The notes under the pieces were generated by a model. That model was not told the origin of the DNA. It did not search any database and was given only the letters and a program-made list of their open reading frames with translations. A DNA stretch of 64,000 nucleotides from contig NZ_JAACFS010000034.1 of NCBI RefSeq assembly GCF_029051645.1, positions 1-64,000 of the forward strand, in the 5' to 3' direction. Each line of letters starts with the position of its first letter. The first letter of the stretch is position 1. This stretch comes from Bradyrhizobium sp. CSA112. Lineage in GTDB: Bacteria > Pseudomonadota > Alphaproteobacteria > Rhizobiales > Xanthobacteraceae. Positions 1-8,257 of this stretch are shown piece by piece. The translations under genes were made by a program, and so were the position numbers.

Positions 1-34
1 CCGTAACACCATCCATGTGAGGGACGACCGCCCG

Positions 35-100
35 CCTTCCAAGCAAGCCGCGCGAAGCGCGCATTCAACAGCGCCGTAGCAAGCGCGGCTTGCTTGGAGG
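35..100. repeat. Intergenic inverted repeat
   Basis: The arms at 35-53 and 83-100 (core ccaagcaagccgcgc against gcgcggcttgcttgg) can pair with one bulged base. The repeat lies just downstream of the first cupin gene, which reads leftward, so it could act as its transcription terminator. There is no clear T run, and it may equally be a dispersed palindromic element. Confidence 0.5.
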
Positions 101-135
101 GCAGACCGGGCCCGTTACCCCATCTACGAAGAATT

Positions 136-591
136 TCACGCCCCCGGAGGCGGCGGCAGGAAGTGGATGTTGTGCTCGGCCGCCAGCGCCACCACGGCGT
201 CCGGGGTCTGCTCCTTCATGTTGTGGATCGCCCAGAACAGATCGTAGAGCCGCCGCGTCGGCGAGACCCAGAACAGCGCCTTCGCGGGGCGGCCGGACTT
301 GTTGAAGATGCCGTGCGGCTTGCCCATCGGCAGCCGTACCAGATCGCCCGGCGTCGCCTGCGTGTCGGCGCCGTCGAGGAAGAAGTCGAGCTTGCCTTCG
401 AGGATGTAGAGATATTCGTCCTGGTCGGGATGAATATGCGGCGGCACGAAGGTCTCGGGCGGCAATGTCGCATGCCACGAGAAGGAATGCTCGGTGACGT
501 TTTTCGGCACATAGGTCTGGCCGAGAATGCTCCAGGAAATACCCTGGATGCCTTCATTGGCGCGGGTAATGCCGGCGATTTCGGTCTTCAT
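136..591 (-). CDS. Small cupin-domain protein
   Basis: This 151-residue single-domain cupin has the metal-binding pattern HIHPDQDEYLYILEG followed by a second half with PMGKPHG. The three histidines and the acidic residue expected of a metal cupin are present. It is cytoplasmic, with no signal peptide. The start is preceded by gagggag. It lies 21 bases downstream of the binding-protein gene on the same strand, so the two probably form an operon. It is clearly paralogous to the cupin at 3915-4364, sharing the ILGQ.Y.PK.VT stretch and the ALFWVSP motif. Family members include dioxygenases, isomerases and sugar-binding proteins. The substrate cannot be read from sequence, but the neighbourhood suggests an aromatic or tryptophan-derived compound. 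Confidence 0.85.
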   Translation of the reverse strand: MKTEIAGITRANEGIQGISWSILGQTYVPKNVTEHSFSWHATLPPETFVPPHIHPDQDEYLYILEGKLDFFLDGADTQATPGDLVRLPMGKPHGIFNKSGRPAKALFWVSPTRRLYDLFWAIHNMKEQTPDAVVALAAEHNIHFLPPPPGA

Positions 592-612
592 GGTGTCGCT
601 CCCTCTCGATTG

Positions 613-1788
613 TTATTTGCCCGCCGTGCACTCCTTGGCGTAGCGATCGCCGTAGTTCGAAAACACCTTCTCGACGATCTCGGTCTGGAATTTTCCGTCC
701 GGACGCTTGGCGACCTTTGTCAAATAAAAATTCTGGATCGGATAGCCGTTGACGTTGAACTTGAAGTCGCCGCGCAGCGACGTGAACTCGGCCTTCCTGA
801 GCGCGGCTGACACGGCGTCCTTGTTTTTGAGGTCGCCCTTCACCGCCTTCACCGCGCTGTCGATCAGCATGGCTGTGTCATAGCCCTGCATGGCGTAGGT
901 GCCGGGCACGCTGTTATAGGCTGCTTCATAAGCGGTGACGAACTTTTTGCTCTGCGGATTGTCCATGTTCGGCGCCCAGTTGGCGCCGCCGAACATGCCG
1001 ACGGCGGCGTCCTGTTGCGCGGGCAGGGTCGATTCGTCGACGGTGAATGCCGACAGCACCGGAATCTTGTCGGCAAGGCCTGCCTGCCGGTACTGCTTCA
1101 CGAGGCCGACGCCCATGCCGCCGGGCATGAAGGTGAACAACGCGTCGGGCTTGGAAGAAGAAATCTTGGTCAGCTCCACCTGGAAATCCAGCGTGCCCAG
1201 CGGGGTGTAGCTCTCCTCGACGACCTCGCCCTTGTAGTCGAGCTTGAATCCGGCCGCCGAATCCTTGCCGGCCTGATAGTTCGGCACCAGCACGTATATG
1301 CGCTTGTAGCCGCGGTCCTGCGCGACCTTACCGAGGATCTCGTGGACCTGGTCGTTCTGGTAGGAGGTCACGTAGAAGAACGGGCTGCACTCCTTGCCGG
1401 CATAGCTCGATGGCCCTGCATTCGGGCTGATCAGGAACGTCTTGTTCCCGGTGACCGGCCGGTGAATGGCTTGCAGGATGTTGGAGAAGATCGGCCCAAC
1501 CACGAAGTCGACCTTCTCGCGCTCGAGCAGGCCCTTGGCCTTGGTCACGGCGCCATCGGGCTTGAGCTCGTCGTCGACGACGACGACCTCGACGTCCTTG
1601 CCGGCCATCTTGCCGCCGAGGTCTTTGATTCCGAGTTGCAGGCCGTCGCGGGATTGCTGGCCGAGTACGGCCGCCGGGCCGGACAAGGTCGTGATCACGC
1701 CGATCTTGATTTTCTCCTGCGCTGCGGCCGGAGCTGCGGCAATCCCCAGCAAAACGGCAAGTCCGGTCAGCTTCAACGACTGCTTCAT
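613..1788 (-). CDS. ABC transporter substrate-binding protein, branched-chain amino acid (LivK) type
   Basis: This 391-residue periplasmic protein has a cleavable signal peptide (MKQSLKLTGLAVLLGIAAAP, cleavage near AAAQE). The mature start KIKIGVITTLSGPAAVLGQ is typical of the LivK/type I periplasmic binding fold. A strong ribosome site, ggagga, precedes the ATG. Members of this family bind amino acids, and also aromatic acids and amides. No LivHMGF permease or ATPase genes accompany it here, so it either uses a transporter encoded elsewhere or its partners lie left of the window. Its position between a cupin and a MarR regulator suggests uptake of an aromatic substrate for the neighbouring pathway. 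That role is inference. Confidence 0.88.
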   Translation of the reverse strand: MKQSLKLTGLAVLLGIAAAPAAAQEKIKIGVITTLSGPAAVLGQQSRDGLQLGIKDLGGKMAGKDVEVVVVDDELKPDGAVTKAKGLLEREKVDFVVGPIFSNILQAIHRPVTGNKTFLISPNAGPSSYAGKECSPFFYVTSYQNDQVHEILGKVAQDRGYKRIYVLVPNYQAGKDSAAGFKLDYKGEVVEESYTPLGTLDFQVELTKISSSKPDALFTFMPGGMGVGLVKQYRQAGLADKIPVLSAFTVDESTLPAQQDAAVGMFGGANWAPNMDNPQSKKFVTAYEAAYNSVPGTYAMQGYDTAMLIDSAVKAVKGDLKNKDAVSAALRKAEFTSLRGDFKFNVNGYPIQNFYLTKVAKRPDGKFQTEIVEKVFSNYGDRYAKECTAGK

Positions 1789-1999
1789 GATTATTCCTCC
1801 GTTCGGCCTCTACCGCCAAGCCCACGCCACAACAATTGCTCGGAGTGCAGCTTATTCTGACGGTGACTGCACCTGCAAGCAGAACGCGTCTATGCAAGCC
1901 ATGCGCCAATTACTTGAAACCTAAAGAAATCTGGGCAATGATCGCAAGCTGCAGCCTGTTCGGATCACCGAACGCCCAAGCCCGGACAAGATTTGCATC

Positions 2000-2494
2000 A
2001 TGATCCTTGATTCAGAGACCAAGGCCGTCGAGCTCCCGGAGCATCATGGCGACGAACTCAGGTTATGGCTTCGCCTCCTGACCTGCACGACCCTGATCGA
2101 GGGCGAGGTGCGCAGCCGCTTACGCGAGCGCTTCGACGTCACGCTGCCGCGGTTCGACCTGATGGCCCAGCTCGACAAGGTTCCGGAGGGCATGACGCTC
2201 TCAGATGTCTCCAAGCGGATGATGGTCTCGAACGGCAACGTCACCGGATTGGTCGAGCGCCTCGTCGAATCCGGGCATCTCGACCGCCGCACGTCGGATG
2301 CCGATCGCCGCGTGCAGGTGATCCGCCTGACCAAGGCTGGCCGGGCCGAATTCCGCAAGATGGCGACGGAACACGAATTATGGATTGCCGATATCTTCGG
2401 CGACCTCACGCCAAAGGACGTGCGTGAATTGATGCGCCTGTTGGCCAAGACCAAGGCGTCGGCTCAGAAATCCGCGAAGGCGCGGACCACCTGA
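2000..2494 (+). CDS. MarR family transcriptional regulator
   Basis: This 164-residue protein has the winged-helix core of the MarR family. The recognition region is LSDVSKRMMVSNGNVTGLVE at about residues 75-95, followed by the wing DRRTSDADRRVQVIRLTKAG. It is divergent from the binding-protein/cupin operon, with about 210 bases between them. MarR proteins of aromatic catabolism often respond to CoA thioesters, and a CoA ligase is encoded at 6061-7752. It is therefore a candidate reader of the AAGCTT-centred palindromes at 5979 and 10338. That link is inference. Confidence 0.9.
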   Translation: MILDSETKAVELPEHHGDELRLWLRLLTCTTLIEGEVRSRLRERFDVTLPRFDLMAQLDKVPEGMTLSDVSKRMMVSNGNVTGLVERLVESGHLDRRTSDADRRVQVIRLTKAGRAEFRKMATEHELWIADIFGDLTPKDVRELMRLLAKTKASAQKSAKARTT

Positions 2495-2541
2495 TACCCG
2501 ACGCCGGGGAGGATCCGTTGAGCACGGATGTAGACTTCGAA

Positions 2542-3555
2542 TCAGCCGCGCAGGGTCGCCGAGGGCGTTTCACCGAACTTGGCCCGATAGGCGCTCGCCA
2601 TCCGGCTCAGATGCGTAAATCCGAGCTCGAACGCGATATCGGTGATGCTTTCGTCAGGAGCGGCGGCGGTCAATCTGACATTGAGATGCGCGAGCCGGAT
2701 GTCGCGCAGCATCTCCGAGATCGACGTTCCGAAATGCTGCCTGAAGCCGAGCTGTAGCGCGCGGACACCCGTGCCTGCGGCCGCGGCAAGCTGCGTGAGA
2801 TCGAGCGGCTCTTCCGCGTGTGCATGCAGGAATTCGCGCGCCCGTCGAAGCGACGGGGGCAGCGCTTCGGCCCGTCCGCCAAATCGGTCGATCGCCTCGC
2901 TCGCGCTGTGGCGCTGGCCGTGGAGCAACGCACGCAACAGTGTTTCGCGTACATTGGCCGCCGCCGCCGGCGAAAGCGGCCGTCGCGGTCCGAGGCGTTC
3001 GGCGAGATCGACGAGGTCTAGTATCTGCGACTGAAGCGCTCGGCCGCCTGCAGAAGAGAGATCAACCGCAGGCTCGAACTCGATCGCACACGCCGGCTGG
3101 CCCGACAGCGCCGCTGCCCGTTGCTCCAGGAGGCGGCGGTCGACCAACAGAATGATCTGGGCGCAATTGCCCTGCCAGGTCATTCGTGTCGGAATTGTCG
3201 GCGACAACAGCGAGGCGCTGGCGCCGGGAGCAGTTGCGGTGTCGCGCGACGCGGTCTGGATCCGTGCTGAACCGTGCACAGGGATCTGCAACAGGAAGAA
3301 GCGCTCGAGACAGCCGGGGTCGATCGCTACCGACCCGCCATAGGCGACGTAGTTGACCGAGAAGCCGCCAAAGACCGCGCAGTTGTGTAGCGCGAAGAAG
3401 TCGGATGCCGTTTCACGTGCCGGCGTCAGTGCATGCGGGCAGAATATGCGTCCGATCGCCTCGGCCGCATCATCGACGCTGCCGGTCGAAACGCGGCCAA
3501 ACGCCGCCAGCCGGGCGGCCGGATCATGCCTGACAATGCTGGTGCCCGTCGCCAT
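2542..3555 (-). CDS. AraC family transcriptional regulator
   Basis: The protein has 337 residues. The C-terminal 100 residues hold two helix-turn-helix motifs, with the conserved second one ending ITDIAFELGFTHLSRMASAY, then F-x-x-x-F/GETPSA. The N-terminal 200 residues resemble the AraC-binding-like ligand domain found in regulators of aromatic degradation. It converges with the MarR gene and reads away from the downstream cupin. It probably activates the monooxygenase or ligase genes, but the effector is unknown. Confidence 0.9.
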   Translation of the reverse strand: MATGTSIVRHDPAARLAAFGRVSTGSVDDAAEAIGRIFCPHALTPARETASDFFALHNCAVFGGFSVNYVAYGGSVAIDPGCLERFFLLQIPVHGSARIQTASRDTATAPGASASLLSPTIPTRMTWQGNCAQIILLVDRRLLEQRAAALSGQPACAIEFEPAVDLSSAGGRALQSQILDLVDLAERLGPRRPLSPAAAANVRETLLRALLHGQRHSASEAIDRFGGRAEALPPSLRRAREFLHAHAEEPLDLTQLAAAAGTGVRALQLGFRQHFGTSISEMLRDIRLAHLNVRLTAAAPDESITDIAFELGFTHLSRMASAYRAKFGETPSATLRG

Positions 3556-3914
3556 GGCCCGGCCTTCGCATTATTTGAAGCCTATAATATCTGTCGGCCC
3601 CGTGGTTGGAAAGGCGATTTGATAGTCGTCGCTGCCCGGTCGGAAGGCATTGCTCCCGTCATTCCGGGGCGCGCGTAGCGCGAGCCCGGAATCCATGCGG
3701 CCACTTGGGCCGCCGTGAAATGGATTCCGGGCTCGATGCTGCGCATCGCCCCGGAATGACGAGGAGGTCATTCCGCGCCGCAGCAATCCGAAAATTCCCT
3801 TCGCGAAGCCGGCAGGATTCGTTTTCCGGCTAGACGGCCGCTTCGGCTCGATCCAGCCTGCACGAACTATTTTCGGACATCGCAACCACACCAACTGCGA
3901 CAGAGGAGGGCGAG
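3556..3914. other. 359-base intergenic region between AraC gene and second cupin
   Basis: This is the divergent promoter region of the AraC gene and the cupin/monooxygenase operon. Its middle third is a dispersed inverted repeat (3657-3761). The AT-rich stretch near 3570-3600 (attatttgaagcctataat) lies next to the AraC start and is the likeliest regulatory part. I see no convincing protein-coding gene in it. Confidence 0.6.
3657..3761. repeat. Dispersed palindromic repeat ('cattccggggcg' type)
   Basis: The outer arms cgtcattccggggcg (3657-3671) and cgccccggaatgacg (3747-3761) are perfect 15-base inverted repeats. A second nested pair, gagcccggaatccat and atggattccgggctc, lies inside. A relative occurs at 14796-14899. 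Elements of this sort are scattered between genes in Bradyrhizobium genomes. Confidence 0.85.
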
Positions 3915-4364
3915 ATGGCAGCACTCGAAAAAGGCATTACCAGGAATGGCACCGGCTATGGCGACAAGACCTGGAACATCCTCGGTCAGGTCTACTTCCC
4001 CAAAGCCGTGACCGATTCAACCTTCGCCTTCGAGACCAACAGCGAGCCCGGCCAGTTCGTGCCGGTGCACGTCCACCCGACGCAGGATGAATTCATTCTG
4101 GTGCAGGAGGGCGTTCTCGATCTCAAGCTCGACGGGATCTGGGTGCAGGCGAAGGCCGGCGACCTCGTTCGGATGCCGCGCGGCATCCCGCATGGCTATT
4201 TCAACAAGTCGGACAAGCCGGCTCGCGCGCTGTTCTGGGTATCGCCGATGCAGAAGCTCGAGGCGCTGTTCAACCAGCTCCACAATCTGACGGACCCTGA
4301 AGAGGTGGTTCGGATCTCCGCGCAGCACGAAGTGAACTTCTTGCCGCCCGAAGCCAACGAATAG
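3915..4364 (+). CDS. Small cupin-domain protein, paralog of the first
   Basis: This 149-residue cupin has the metal-site motif HVHPTQDEFILVQEG and the second-half motif PRGIPHGYFNKSDKPA. It is preceded by gaggag. It shares most core positions with the cupin at 136-591, so the pair arose by duplication. It stands 33 bases upstream of the flavin monooxygenase and is probably cotranscribed with it. Size and sequence do not fit 3-hydroxyanthranilate dioxygenase, which is also a cupin but longer. It may process the product of the monooxygenase; this is inference. Confidence 0.85.
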   Translation: MAALEKGITRNGTGYGDKTWNILGQVYFPKAVTDSTFAFETNSEPGQFVPVHVHPTQDEFILVQEGVLDLKLDGIWVQAKAGDLVRMPRGIPHGYFNKSDKPARALFWVSPMQKLEALFNQLHNLTDPEEVVRISAQHEVNFLPPEANE

Positions 4365-4397
4365 CTCCCTGAACTCATCCTTGCTGGAGGCGTCATC

Positions 4398-5891
4398 ATG
4401 GTCAGGCGAAAGAAAGTCTGCGTTATCGGCGCAGGCGTATCCGGACTTGCGGCCGCAAAAGCCTTTGCCGCGCGCGGACATCAGATCACGATCGTCGAGC
4501 GCAGCGGCGATCTCGGCGGCGTCTGGGAACCGGCGCGGTCCTATCCCGAGGTGCAAACCCAAAGCCCGAAGGATCTCTATCGTTACACCGACAAGGCGAT
4601 GCCGGATTCCTATCCGGAATGGCCGAAAGGGGCGCAGGTTCATGCCTATCTAACTGAGTATGCAAAGGACAACGATCTCCTCGGTGCCATCAGCTTCAAC
4701 ACTGCCGTGGTGCAGATGGATCGCCGGCCCGATTCCGCGCCCGGCTGGCGGCTCGAGCTGCGGGAGCCGGATGGCGGCGTCCGTCATGAGGATTTTGATT
4801 TTGTCGCTGTTTGCACCGGGCAGTTCAATGAGCCCCAGACGCTCAGCCTGCCAGGCGAGGATGCCTTCAAGGCGCAGGGCGGACGCATCCTGCACTCCTC
4901 GCAATACAACGATCCGATGCTCGCCAAAGGCCGGAGGATCGTCGTACTCGGCGGTTCGAAATCGGCGACCGACATTGCCGTCAACGCGGTCAATTCCGGC
5001 GCCGCCGAAGTGACGCTGGTGTACCGCGAGCCGGTGTGGCGGATTCCCTATTTCATCGGCGGACTGGTCAATTTCAAACGCATTCTCTACATCCGCGCGC
5101 AGGAGGAGATGTTCCGGAGTTGGGGCATCGGCGCGTCGTCGCGGTTCGCGCATGCGGTCGCAAAGCCGCTCGTTTGGGCCAACTGGCGCGGGCTGGAGAG
5201 CCTGCTGAAGCTGCAGCTCAAGCTCGGCAAGTGCGACATGGTGCCGAACGAGAGAATCGAAGACGGCGTCAATTGCTCGGTGCCGATCGCCACGCCCGGA
5301 TTCTTCCCGATGGTCGCAGACAAGCGCATCAAGGCTATCAGAGGCAGCTTCGAGTGCTACGACGGCAATTCCATCGTGATGACCGGAGGTCAGCGCGTCC
5401 AGGCCGATGTGGCCGTGCTCGCGATCGGCTACAAACTGGGCGTGCCGTTTCTGCCGCAGGCATACCACGACAAGCTTGTCGATCCCGACGGGCAATACCG
5501 GCTCTATCGGCTGATCGCCAATCCGGACCTGCCCGAGATGGGTTTCGTCGGTTTCAATTCGAGCTTCTGCACGGTGTTGTGCGCAGACCTCGCGGCGAAC
5601 TGGCTGGTGCGCTACGCCGATGGCCAGCTCGCCCGCCAGCCGACGCCTAAGCAGATGCAGGACAACATTGAGATGATGCTGCATTTCAGGCGCGTCGAGC
5701 GGCCGGCGGCTGGCGTCTATGGTGGGCTGTGCGTCGCGCCCTACCACTTCAAGCACTTCGACGAATTGCTGGCCGATATCGGCGTGACCGGACGAAGACG
5801 CAATCCGCTGGTGGAGAAATTTACCCCGCCCGATGCCGCGGCCTACGGCCGCTTCCTTGCCTCGGCCCCGGCCTACCGCGCAGCCGTTTAG
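4398..5891 (+). CDS. Flavin-containing (group B type) monooxygenase
   Basis: This 497-residue FAD/NAD(P)H enzyme has a first dinucleotide fold VIGAGVSGLAAAKAF at about residues 9-23 (FAD). A degenerate FMO fingerprint, GGRILHSSQY, lies near 160, and a second dinucleotide fold, IVVLGGSKSATDIAV, near 180 (NADPH). The start has a good ribosome site (ggagg, 8 bases upstream). Family members oxygenate soft nucleophiles or carry out Baeyer-Villiger reactions. It sits between a cupin and an aminobenzoate-CoA ligase. It could therefore oxidise anthranilate, kynurenine or an indole-derived intermediate, and the exact substrate is unknown. It is not the long two-domain 2-aminobenzoyl-CoA monooxygenase/reductase. 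Confidence 0.85.
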   Translation: MVRRKKVCVIGAGVSGLAAAKAFAARGHQITIVERSGDLGGVWEPARSYPEVQTQSPKDLYRYTDKAMPDSYPEWPKGAQVHAYLTEYAKDNDLLGAISFNTAVVQMDRRPDSAPGWRLELREPDGGVRHEDFDFVAVCTGQFNEPQTLSLPGEDAFKAQGGRILHSSQYNDPMLAKGRRIVVLGGSKSATDIAVNAVNSGAAEVTLVYREPVWRIPYFIGGLVNFKRILYIRAQEEMFRSWGIGASSRFAHAVAKPLVWANWRGLESLLKLQLKLGKCDMVPNERIEDGVNCSVPIATPGFFPMVADKRIKAIRGSFECYDGNSIVMTGGQRVQADVAVLAIGYKLGVPFLPQAYHDKLVDPDGQYRLYRLIANPDLPEMGFVGFNSSFCTVLCADLAANWLVRYADGQLARQPTPKQMQDNIEMMLHFRRVERPAAGVYGGLCVAPYHFKHFDELLADIGVTGRRRNPLVEKFTPPDAAAYGRFLASAPAYRAAV

Positions 5892-5911
5892 GGCAAAGAC
5901 GGTTCCCCGGA

Positions 5912-5930
5912 CCGGGCGAGCGACGCCCGG
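5912..5930 (+). terminator. Probable terminator after monooxygenase
   Basis: A 7-base GC-rich stem (ccgggcg / cgcccgg) with a 5-base loop lies 20 bases after the monooxygenase stop. It is followed by a moderately T-rich ccattctatt. Confidence 0.55.
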
Positions 5931-5978
5931 CCATTCTATTGGGGGGCAGGGCTCAATTCTGCACTTGCGAAAAAATAC

Positions 5979-5990
5979 TTTAAGCTTAAA
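5979..5990. promoter_or_regulatory. Palindromic operator upstream of the CoA ligase
   Basis: The perfect 12-base palindrome tttaagcttaaa lies about 70 bases before the CoA ligase start in an AT-rich stretch. Its core matches the 16-base palindrome between kynU and the formamidase gene at 10338-10353, which suggests a common regulator, perhaps the MarR protein. Confidence 0.6.
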
Positions 5991-6060
5991 ATGATTGACG
6001 AGCTAAGCCGCCGGGCGTCTTCGATATTGATCTCGAGCCTTCCATTGATGAGGCGATGAA

Positions 6061-7752
6061 ATGTCAGATAGAACTCCCAGCCAGTCCCCGTCTCTTGGCC
6101 CATCAGGCCATGTCGATGATTTTACGCGGCGCAATCTGCCGCCGTTCGAGCAATGGCCGGACCTGCTGCTCGACCGGCCCGAGTTTCAGTATCCGGAATA
6201 TCTGAATGCCGCGGTCGAGCTGACCGACCGCATCGTCGAAAAGGGCTGGGGCGACCGGATCGCGCTGATCGGCAACGGCCGCCAGCGCACCTACAAGGAA
6301 CTGGCCGACTGGTCCAATCGCCTCGCGCATGCGCTGGTGGAGAACTACGGCGTCAAGCCCGGCAACCGCGTCCTGATCCGTTCCGGCAACAACCCGGCGC
6401 TGGTCGCGGCATGGCTTGCCGCGACAAAAGCGGGTGCCATCGTCGTCAACACCATGCCGATGCTGCGCGCCGGCGAACTGAGCAAGATCGTCGACAAGGC
6501 GGAGATTGCGCTGGCGCTGACCGATAGCCGCATCGCCGATGAACTGGTCGCGTGCGCGAAGGCCAGCCGGTTTCTCAAGCAGGTGGTGAACTTCGACGGT
6601 ACGGCCAACCATGATGCCGAACTCGACCGGGTGGCGCTGAACAAGCCAGTGAAGTTCGATGCGGTGAAGACGGGACGCGACGACGTCGCGCTGCTCGGAT
6701 TCACCTCGGGCACCACGGGCGAACCCAAGGCGACGATGCATTTCCATCGCGACCTCATGATCATTGCGGACGGCTACGCCAGGGAAGTCCTCAACGTTAC
6801 CGAGGATGATGTGTTCGTCGGCTCGCCGCCGCTGGCCTTTACGTTCGGGCTCGGGGGTCTTGCGATTTTCCCGTTGCGGTTCGGCGCGACCGCAACGCTG
6901 TTGGAAAACGCGGCGCCGCCCGAGATGGTCAAGATCATCGAAACTTACAAGGCGACGATCTGCTTTACCTCGCCAACCGCGTATCGCGCGATGATGGCCG
7001 CGATGGACAACGGCGCCGATCTTTCGTCGCTGCGGATCGCGGTCTCCGCCGGCGAAACCTTGCCGGCGACTGTGTTCGAAAGCTGGACCCGCAAGACCGG
7101 CAAGACAATCCTCGACGGCATCGGCTCGACGGAGCTGCTGCACATTTTCATCACCAACCACGTCGGCGACGCGGTTGCAGGGACGACAGGGCATCCAGTC
7201 GCGGGCTACGAAGCAAAAATCGTCGACGACGACATGAACGAACTGCCTGCGGGCACCGTCGGCAAGCTTGCGGTGCGCGGGCCGACCGGATGCCGCTATC
7301 TCGCCGACAAGAGGCAGTCGAACTATGTGCGCGACGGCTGGAATCTGACCGGCGATACCTTTGTCCGCGACGCGAGCGGCCGGCTGTCCTTTGTCGCGCG
7401 TTCGGACGACATGATCGTCTCCTCCGGCTACAATATCGCAGGCCCCGAGGTCGAAGCGGCGTTGCTGTCGCATCCTGCGGTCGCCGAATGCGGCGTGGTC
7501 GGCGCGCCCGACGAGGCGCGCGGTATGATCGTCAAGGCCTATGTGGTTCTGGCGGGTGGCGCCCTGGGCGACGCCGGACTGACGCAGGCGTTGCAGGACC
7601 ACGTCAAGCAGACGATTGCGCCGTATAAATATCCGCGTGCGATCGAGTATGTCGCACAATTGCCGAAGACCGAAACCGGCAAGCTGAGGCGCTTTGCACT
7701 AAGGCAAATGGCCGCGGCCGGCCCGGCGTCGCCAAGCGTCGCGGCGGAATAA
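6061..7752 (+). CDS. AMP-forming aryl-CoA ligase, probable 2-aminobenzoate-CoA ligase
   Basis: This 563-residue member of the acyl-adenylate-forming superfamily has the phosphate-binding motif FTSGTTGEPKATMHFH near residue 213, then DGIGSTELLHIF. The hinge region is LTGDTFVRDASGRLSFVARSDDMI, and the catalytic lysine is in KTETGKLRRF near 540. The N-terminal pattern (SGHVDDFTRRNLPPFEQWP) resembles 2-aminobenzoate-CoA ligases. The predicted reaction is anthranilate + ATP + CoA to anthraniloyl-CoA + AMP + PPi. Kynureninase at 9094-10287 produces anthranilate, which supports this choice. Benzoate or a related acid remains an alternative. Confidence 0.85.
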   Translation: MSDRTPSQSPSLGPSGHVDDFTRRNLPPFEQWPDLLLDRPEFQYPEYLNAAVELTDRIVEKGWGDRIALIGNGRQRTYKELADWSNRLAHALVENYGVKPGNRVLIRSGNNPALVAAWLAATKAGAIVVNTMPMLRAGELSKIVDKAEIALALTDSRIADELVACAKASRFLKQVVNFDGTANHDAELDRVALNKPVKFDAVKTGRDDVALLGFTSGTTGEPKATMHFHRDLMIIADGYAREVLNVTEDDVFVGSPPLAFTFGLGGLAIFPLRFGATATLLENAAPPEMVKIIETYKATICFTSPTAYRAMMAAMDNGADLSSLRIAVSAGETLPATVFESWTRKTGKTILDGIGSTELLHIFITNHVGDAVAGTTGHPVAGYEAKIVDDDMNELPAGTVGKLAVRGPTGCRYLADKRQSNYVRDGWNLTGDTFVRDASGRLSFVARSDDMIVSSGYNIAGPEVEAALLSHPAVAECGVVGAPDEARGMIVKAYVVLAGGALGDAGLTQALQDHVKQTIAPYKYPRAIEYVAQLPKTETGKLRRFALRQMAAAGPASPSVAAE

Positions 7753-7777
7753 CGTTTAACCTGATGGAGAAAAGCCG

Positions 7778-8236
7778 GTGACCGCCCCCAAAGGCCCCAC
7801 GCTGAGCGTGGTGCCTCATACCAAGACCGATGCCTCGTCATCGGGCCCGCAAGTGCTGCAGCCGAGCGGCTGGCCGATGCCGAAAGGATACGCCAACGGC
7901 ATGGCCGCCGACGGCCGTCTTGTCGTGACCGGCGGCGTCATCGGCTGGGATGCGCAAGGGCATCTTGCGCCGGACTTCGTTGCGCAGGCGCGCCAGACGC
8001 TCTCCAATATCTCAGAGATTCTTGCTGAGGGCGGCGCTAGCCCCGCGCATCTGGTGCGGCTAACCTGGTATGTCGTCGACATCGAGGAATATCTCGCGAG
8101 CCTGAAAGAGCTTGGCCGCGCCTATCGCGAGATTTTTGGCGCGCATTATCCGGCGATGGCGCTGGTGCAGGTGGTGCGCCTAGTCGAGAAGGCGGTGCTC
8201 GTCGAGATCGAGGCGACGGCGGTGGTGCCGCGCTGA
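7778..8236 (+). CDS. RidA family protein (enamine/imine deaminase type)
   Basis: This 152-residue YjgF/YER057c/UK114-fold protein has a GTG start after tggag, 25 bases downstream of the CoA ligase. Conserved family stretches are ANGMAADGRLVVTGGVIGWD, the trimer-interface region NISEILAEGGASPAHLVRL, and a VEIEATA end. RidA proteins hydrolyse reactive enamines and imines. In a pathway that dearomatises an amino-substituted ring, such an enzyme would release the ammonia. Placement directly after an aminobenzoate-CoA ligase fits that role, but this is inference. Confidence 0.85.
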   Translation: MTAPKGPTLSVVPHTKTDASSSGPQVLQPSGWPMPKGYANGMAADGRLVVTGGVIGWDAQGHLAPDFVAQARQTLSNISEILAEGGASPAHLVRLTWYVVDIEEYLASLKELGRAYREIFGAHYPAMALVQVVRLVEKAVLVEIEATAVVPR

Positions 8237-8257
8237 AACTTCTTATGGGATGTCGTC

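Noticed and set aside
3915..4364. 3-hydroxyanthranilate 3,4-dioxygenase, a cupin of the kynurenine pathway
   Set aside because: The protein is too short and lacks the second iron-binding motif of that enzyme. No kynurenine 3-monooxygenase of the usual type accompanies it.
6103..7659. Open frame of about 518 codons antisense to the CoA ligase
   Set aside because: The plus-strand protein has all adenylate-forming motifs. The antisense product shows no family pattern or ribosome site.
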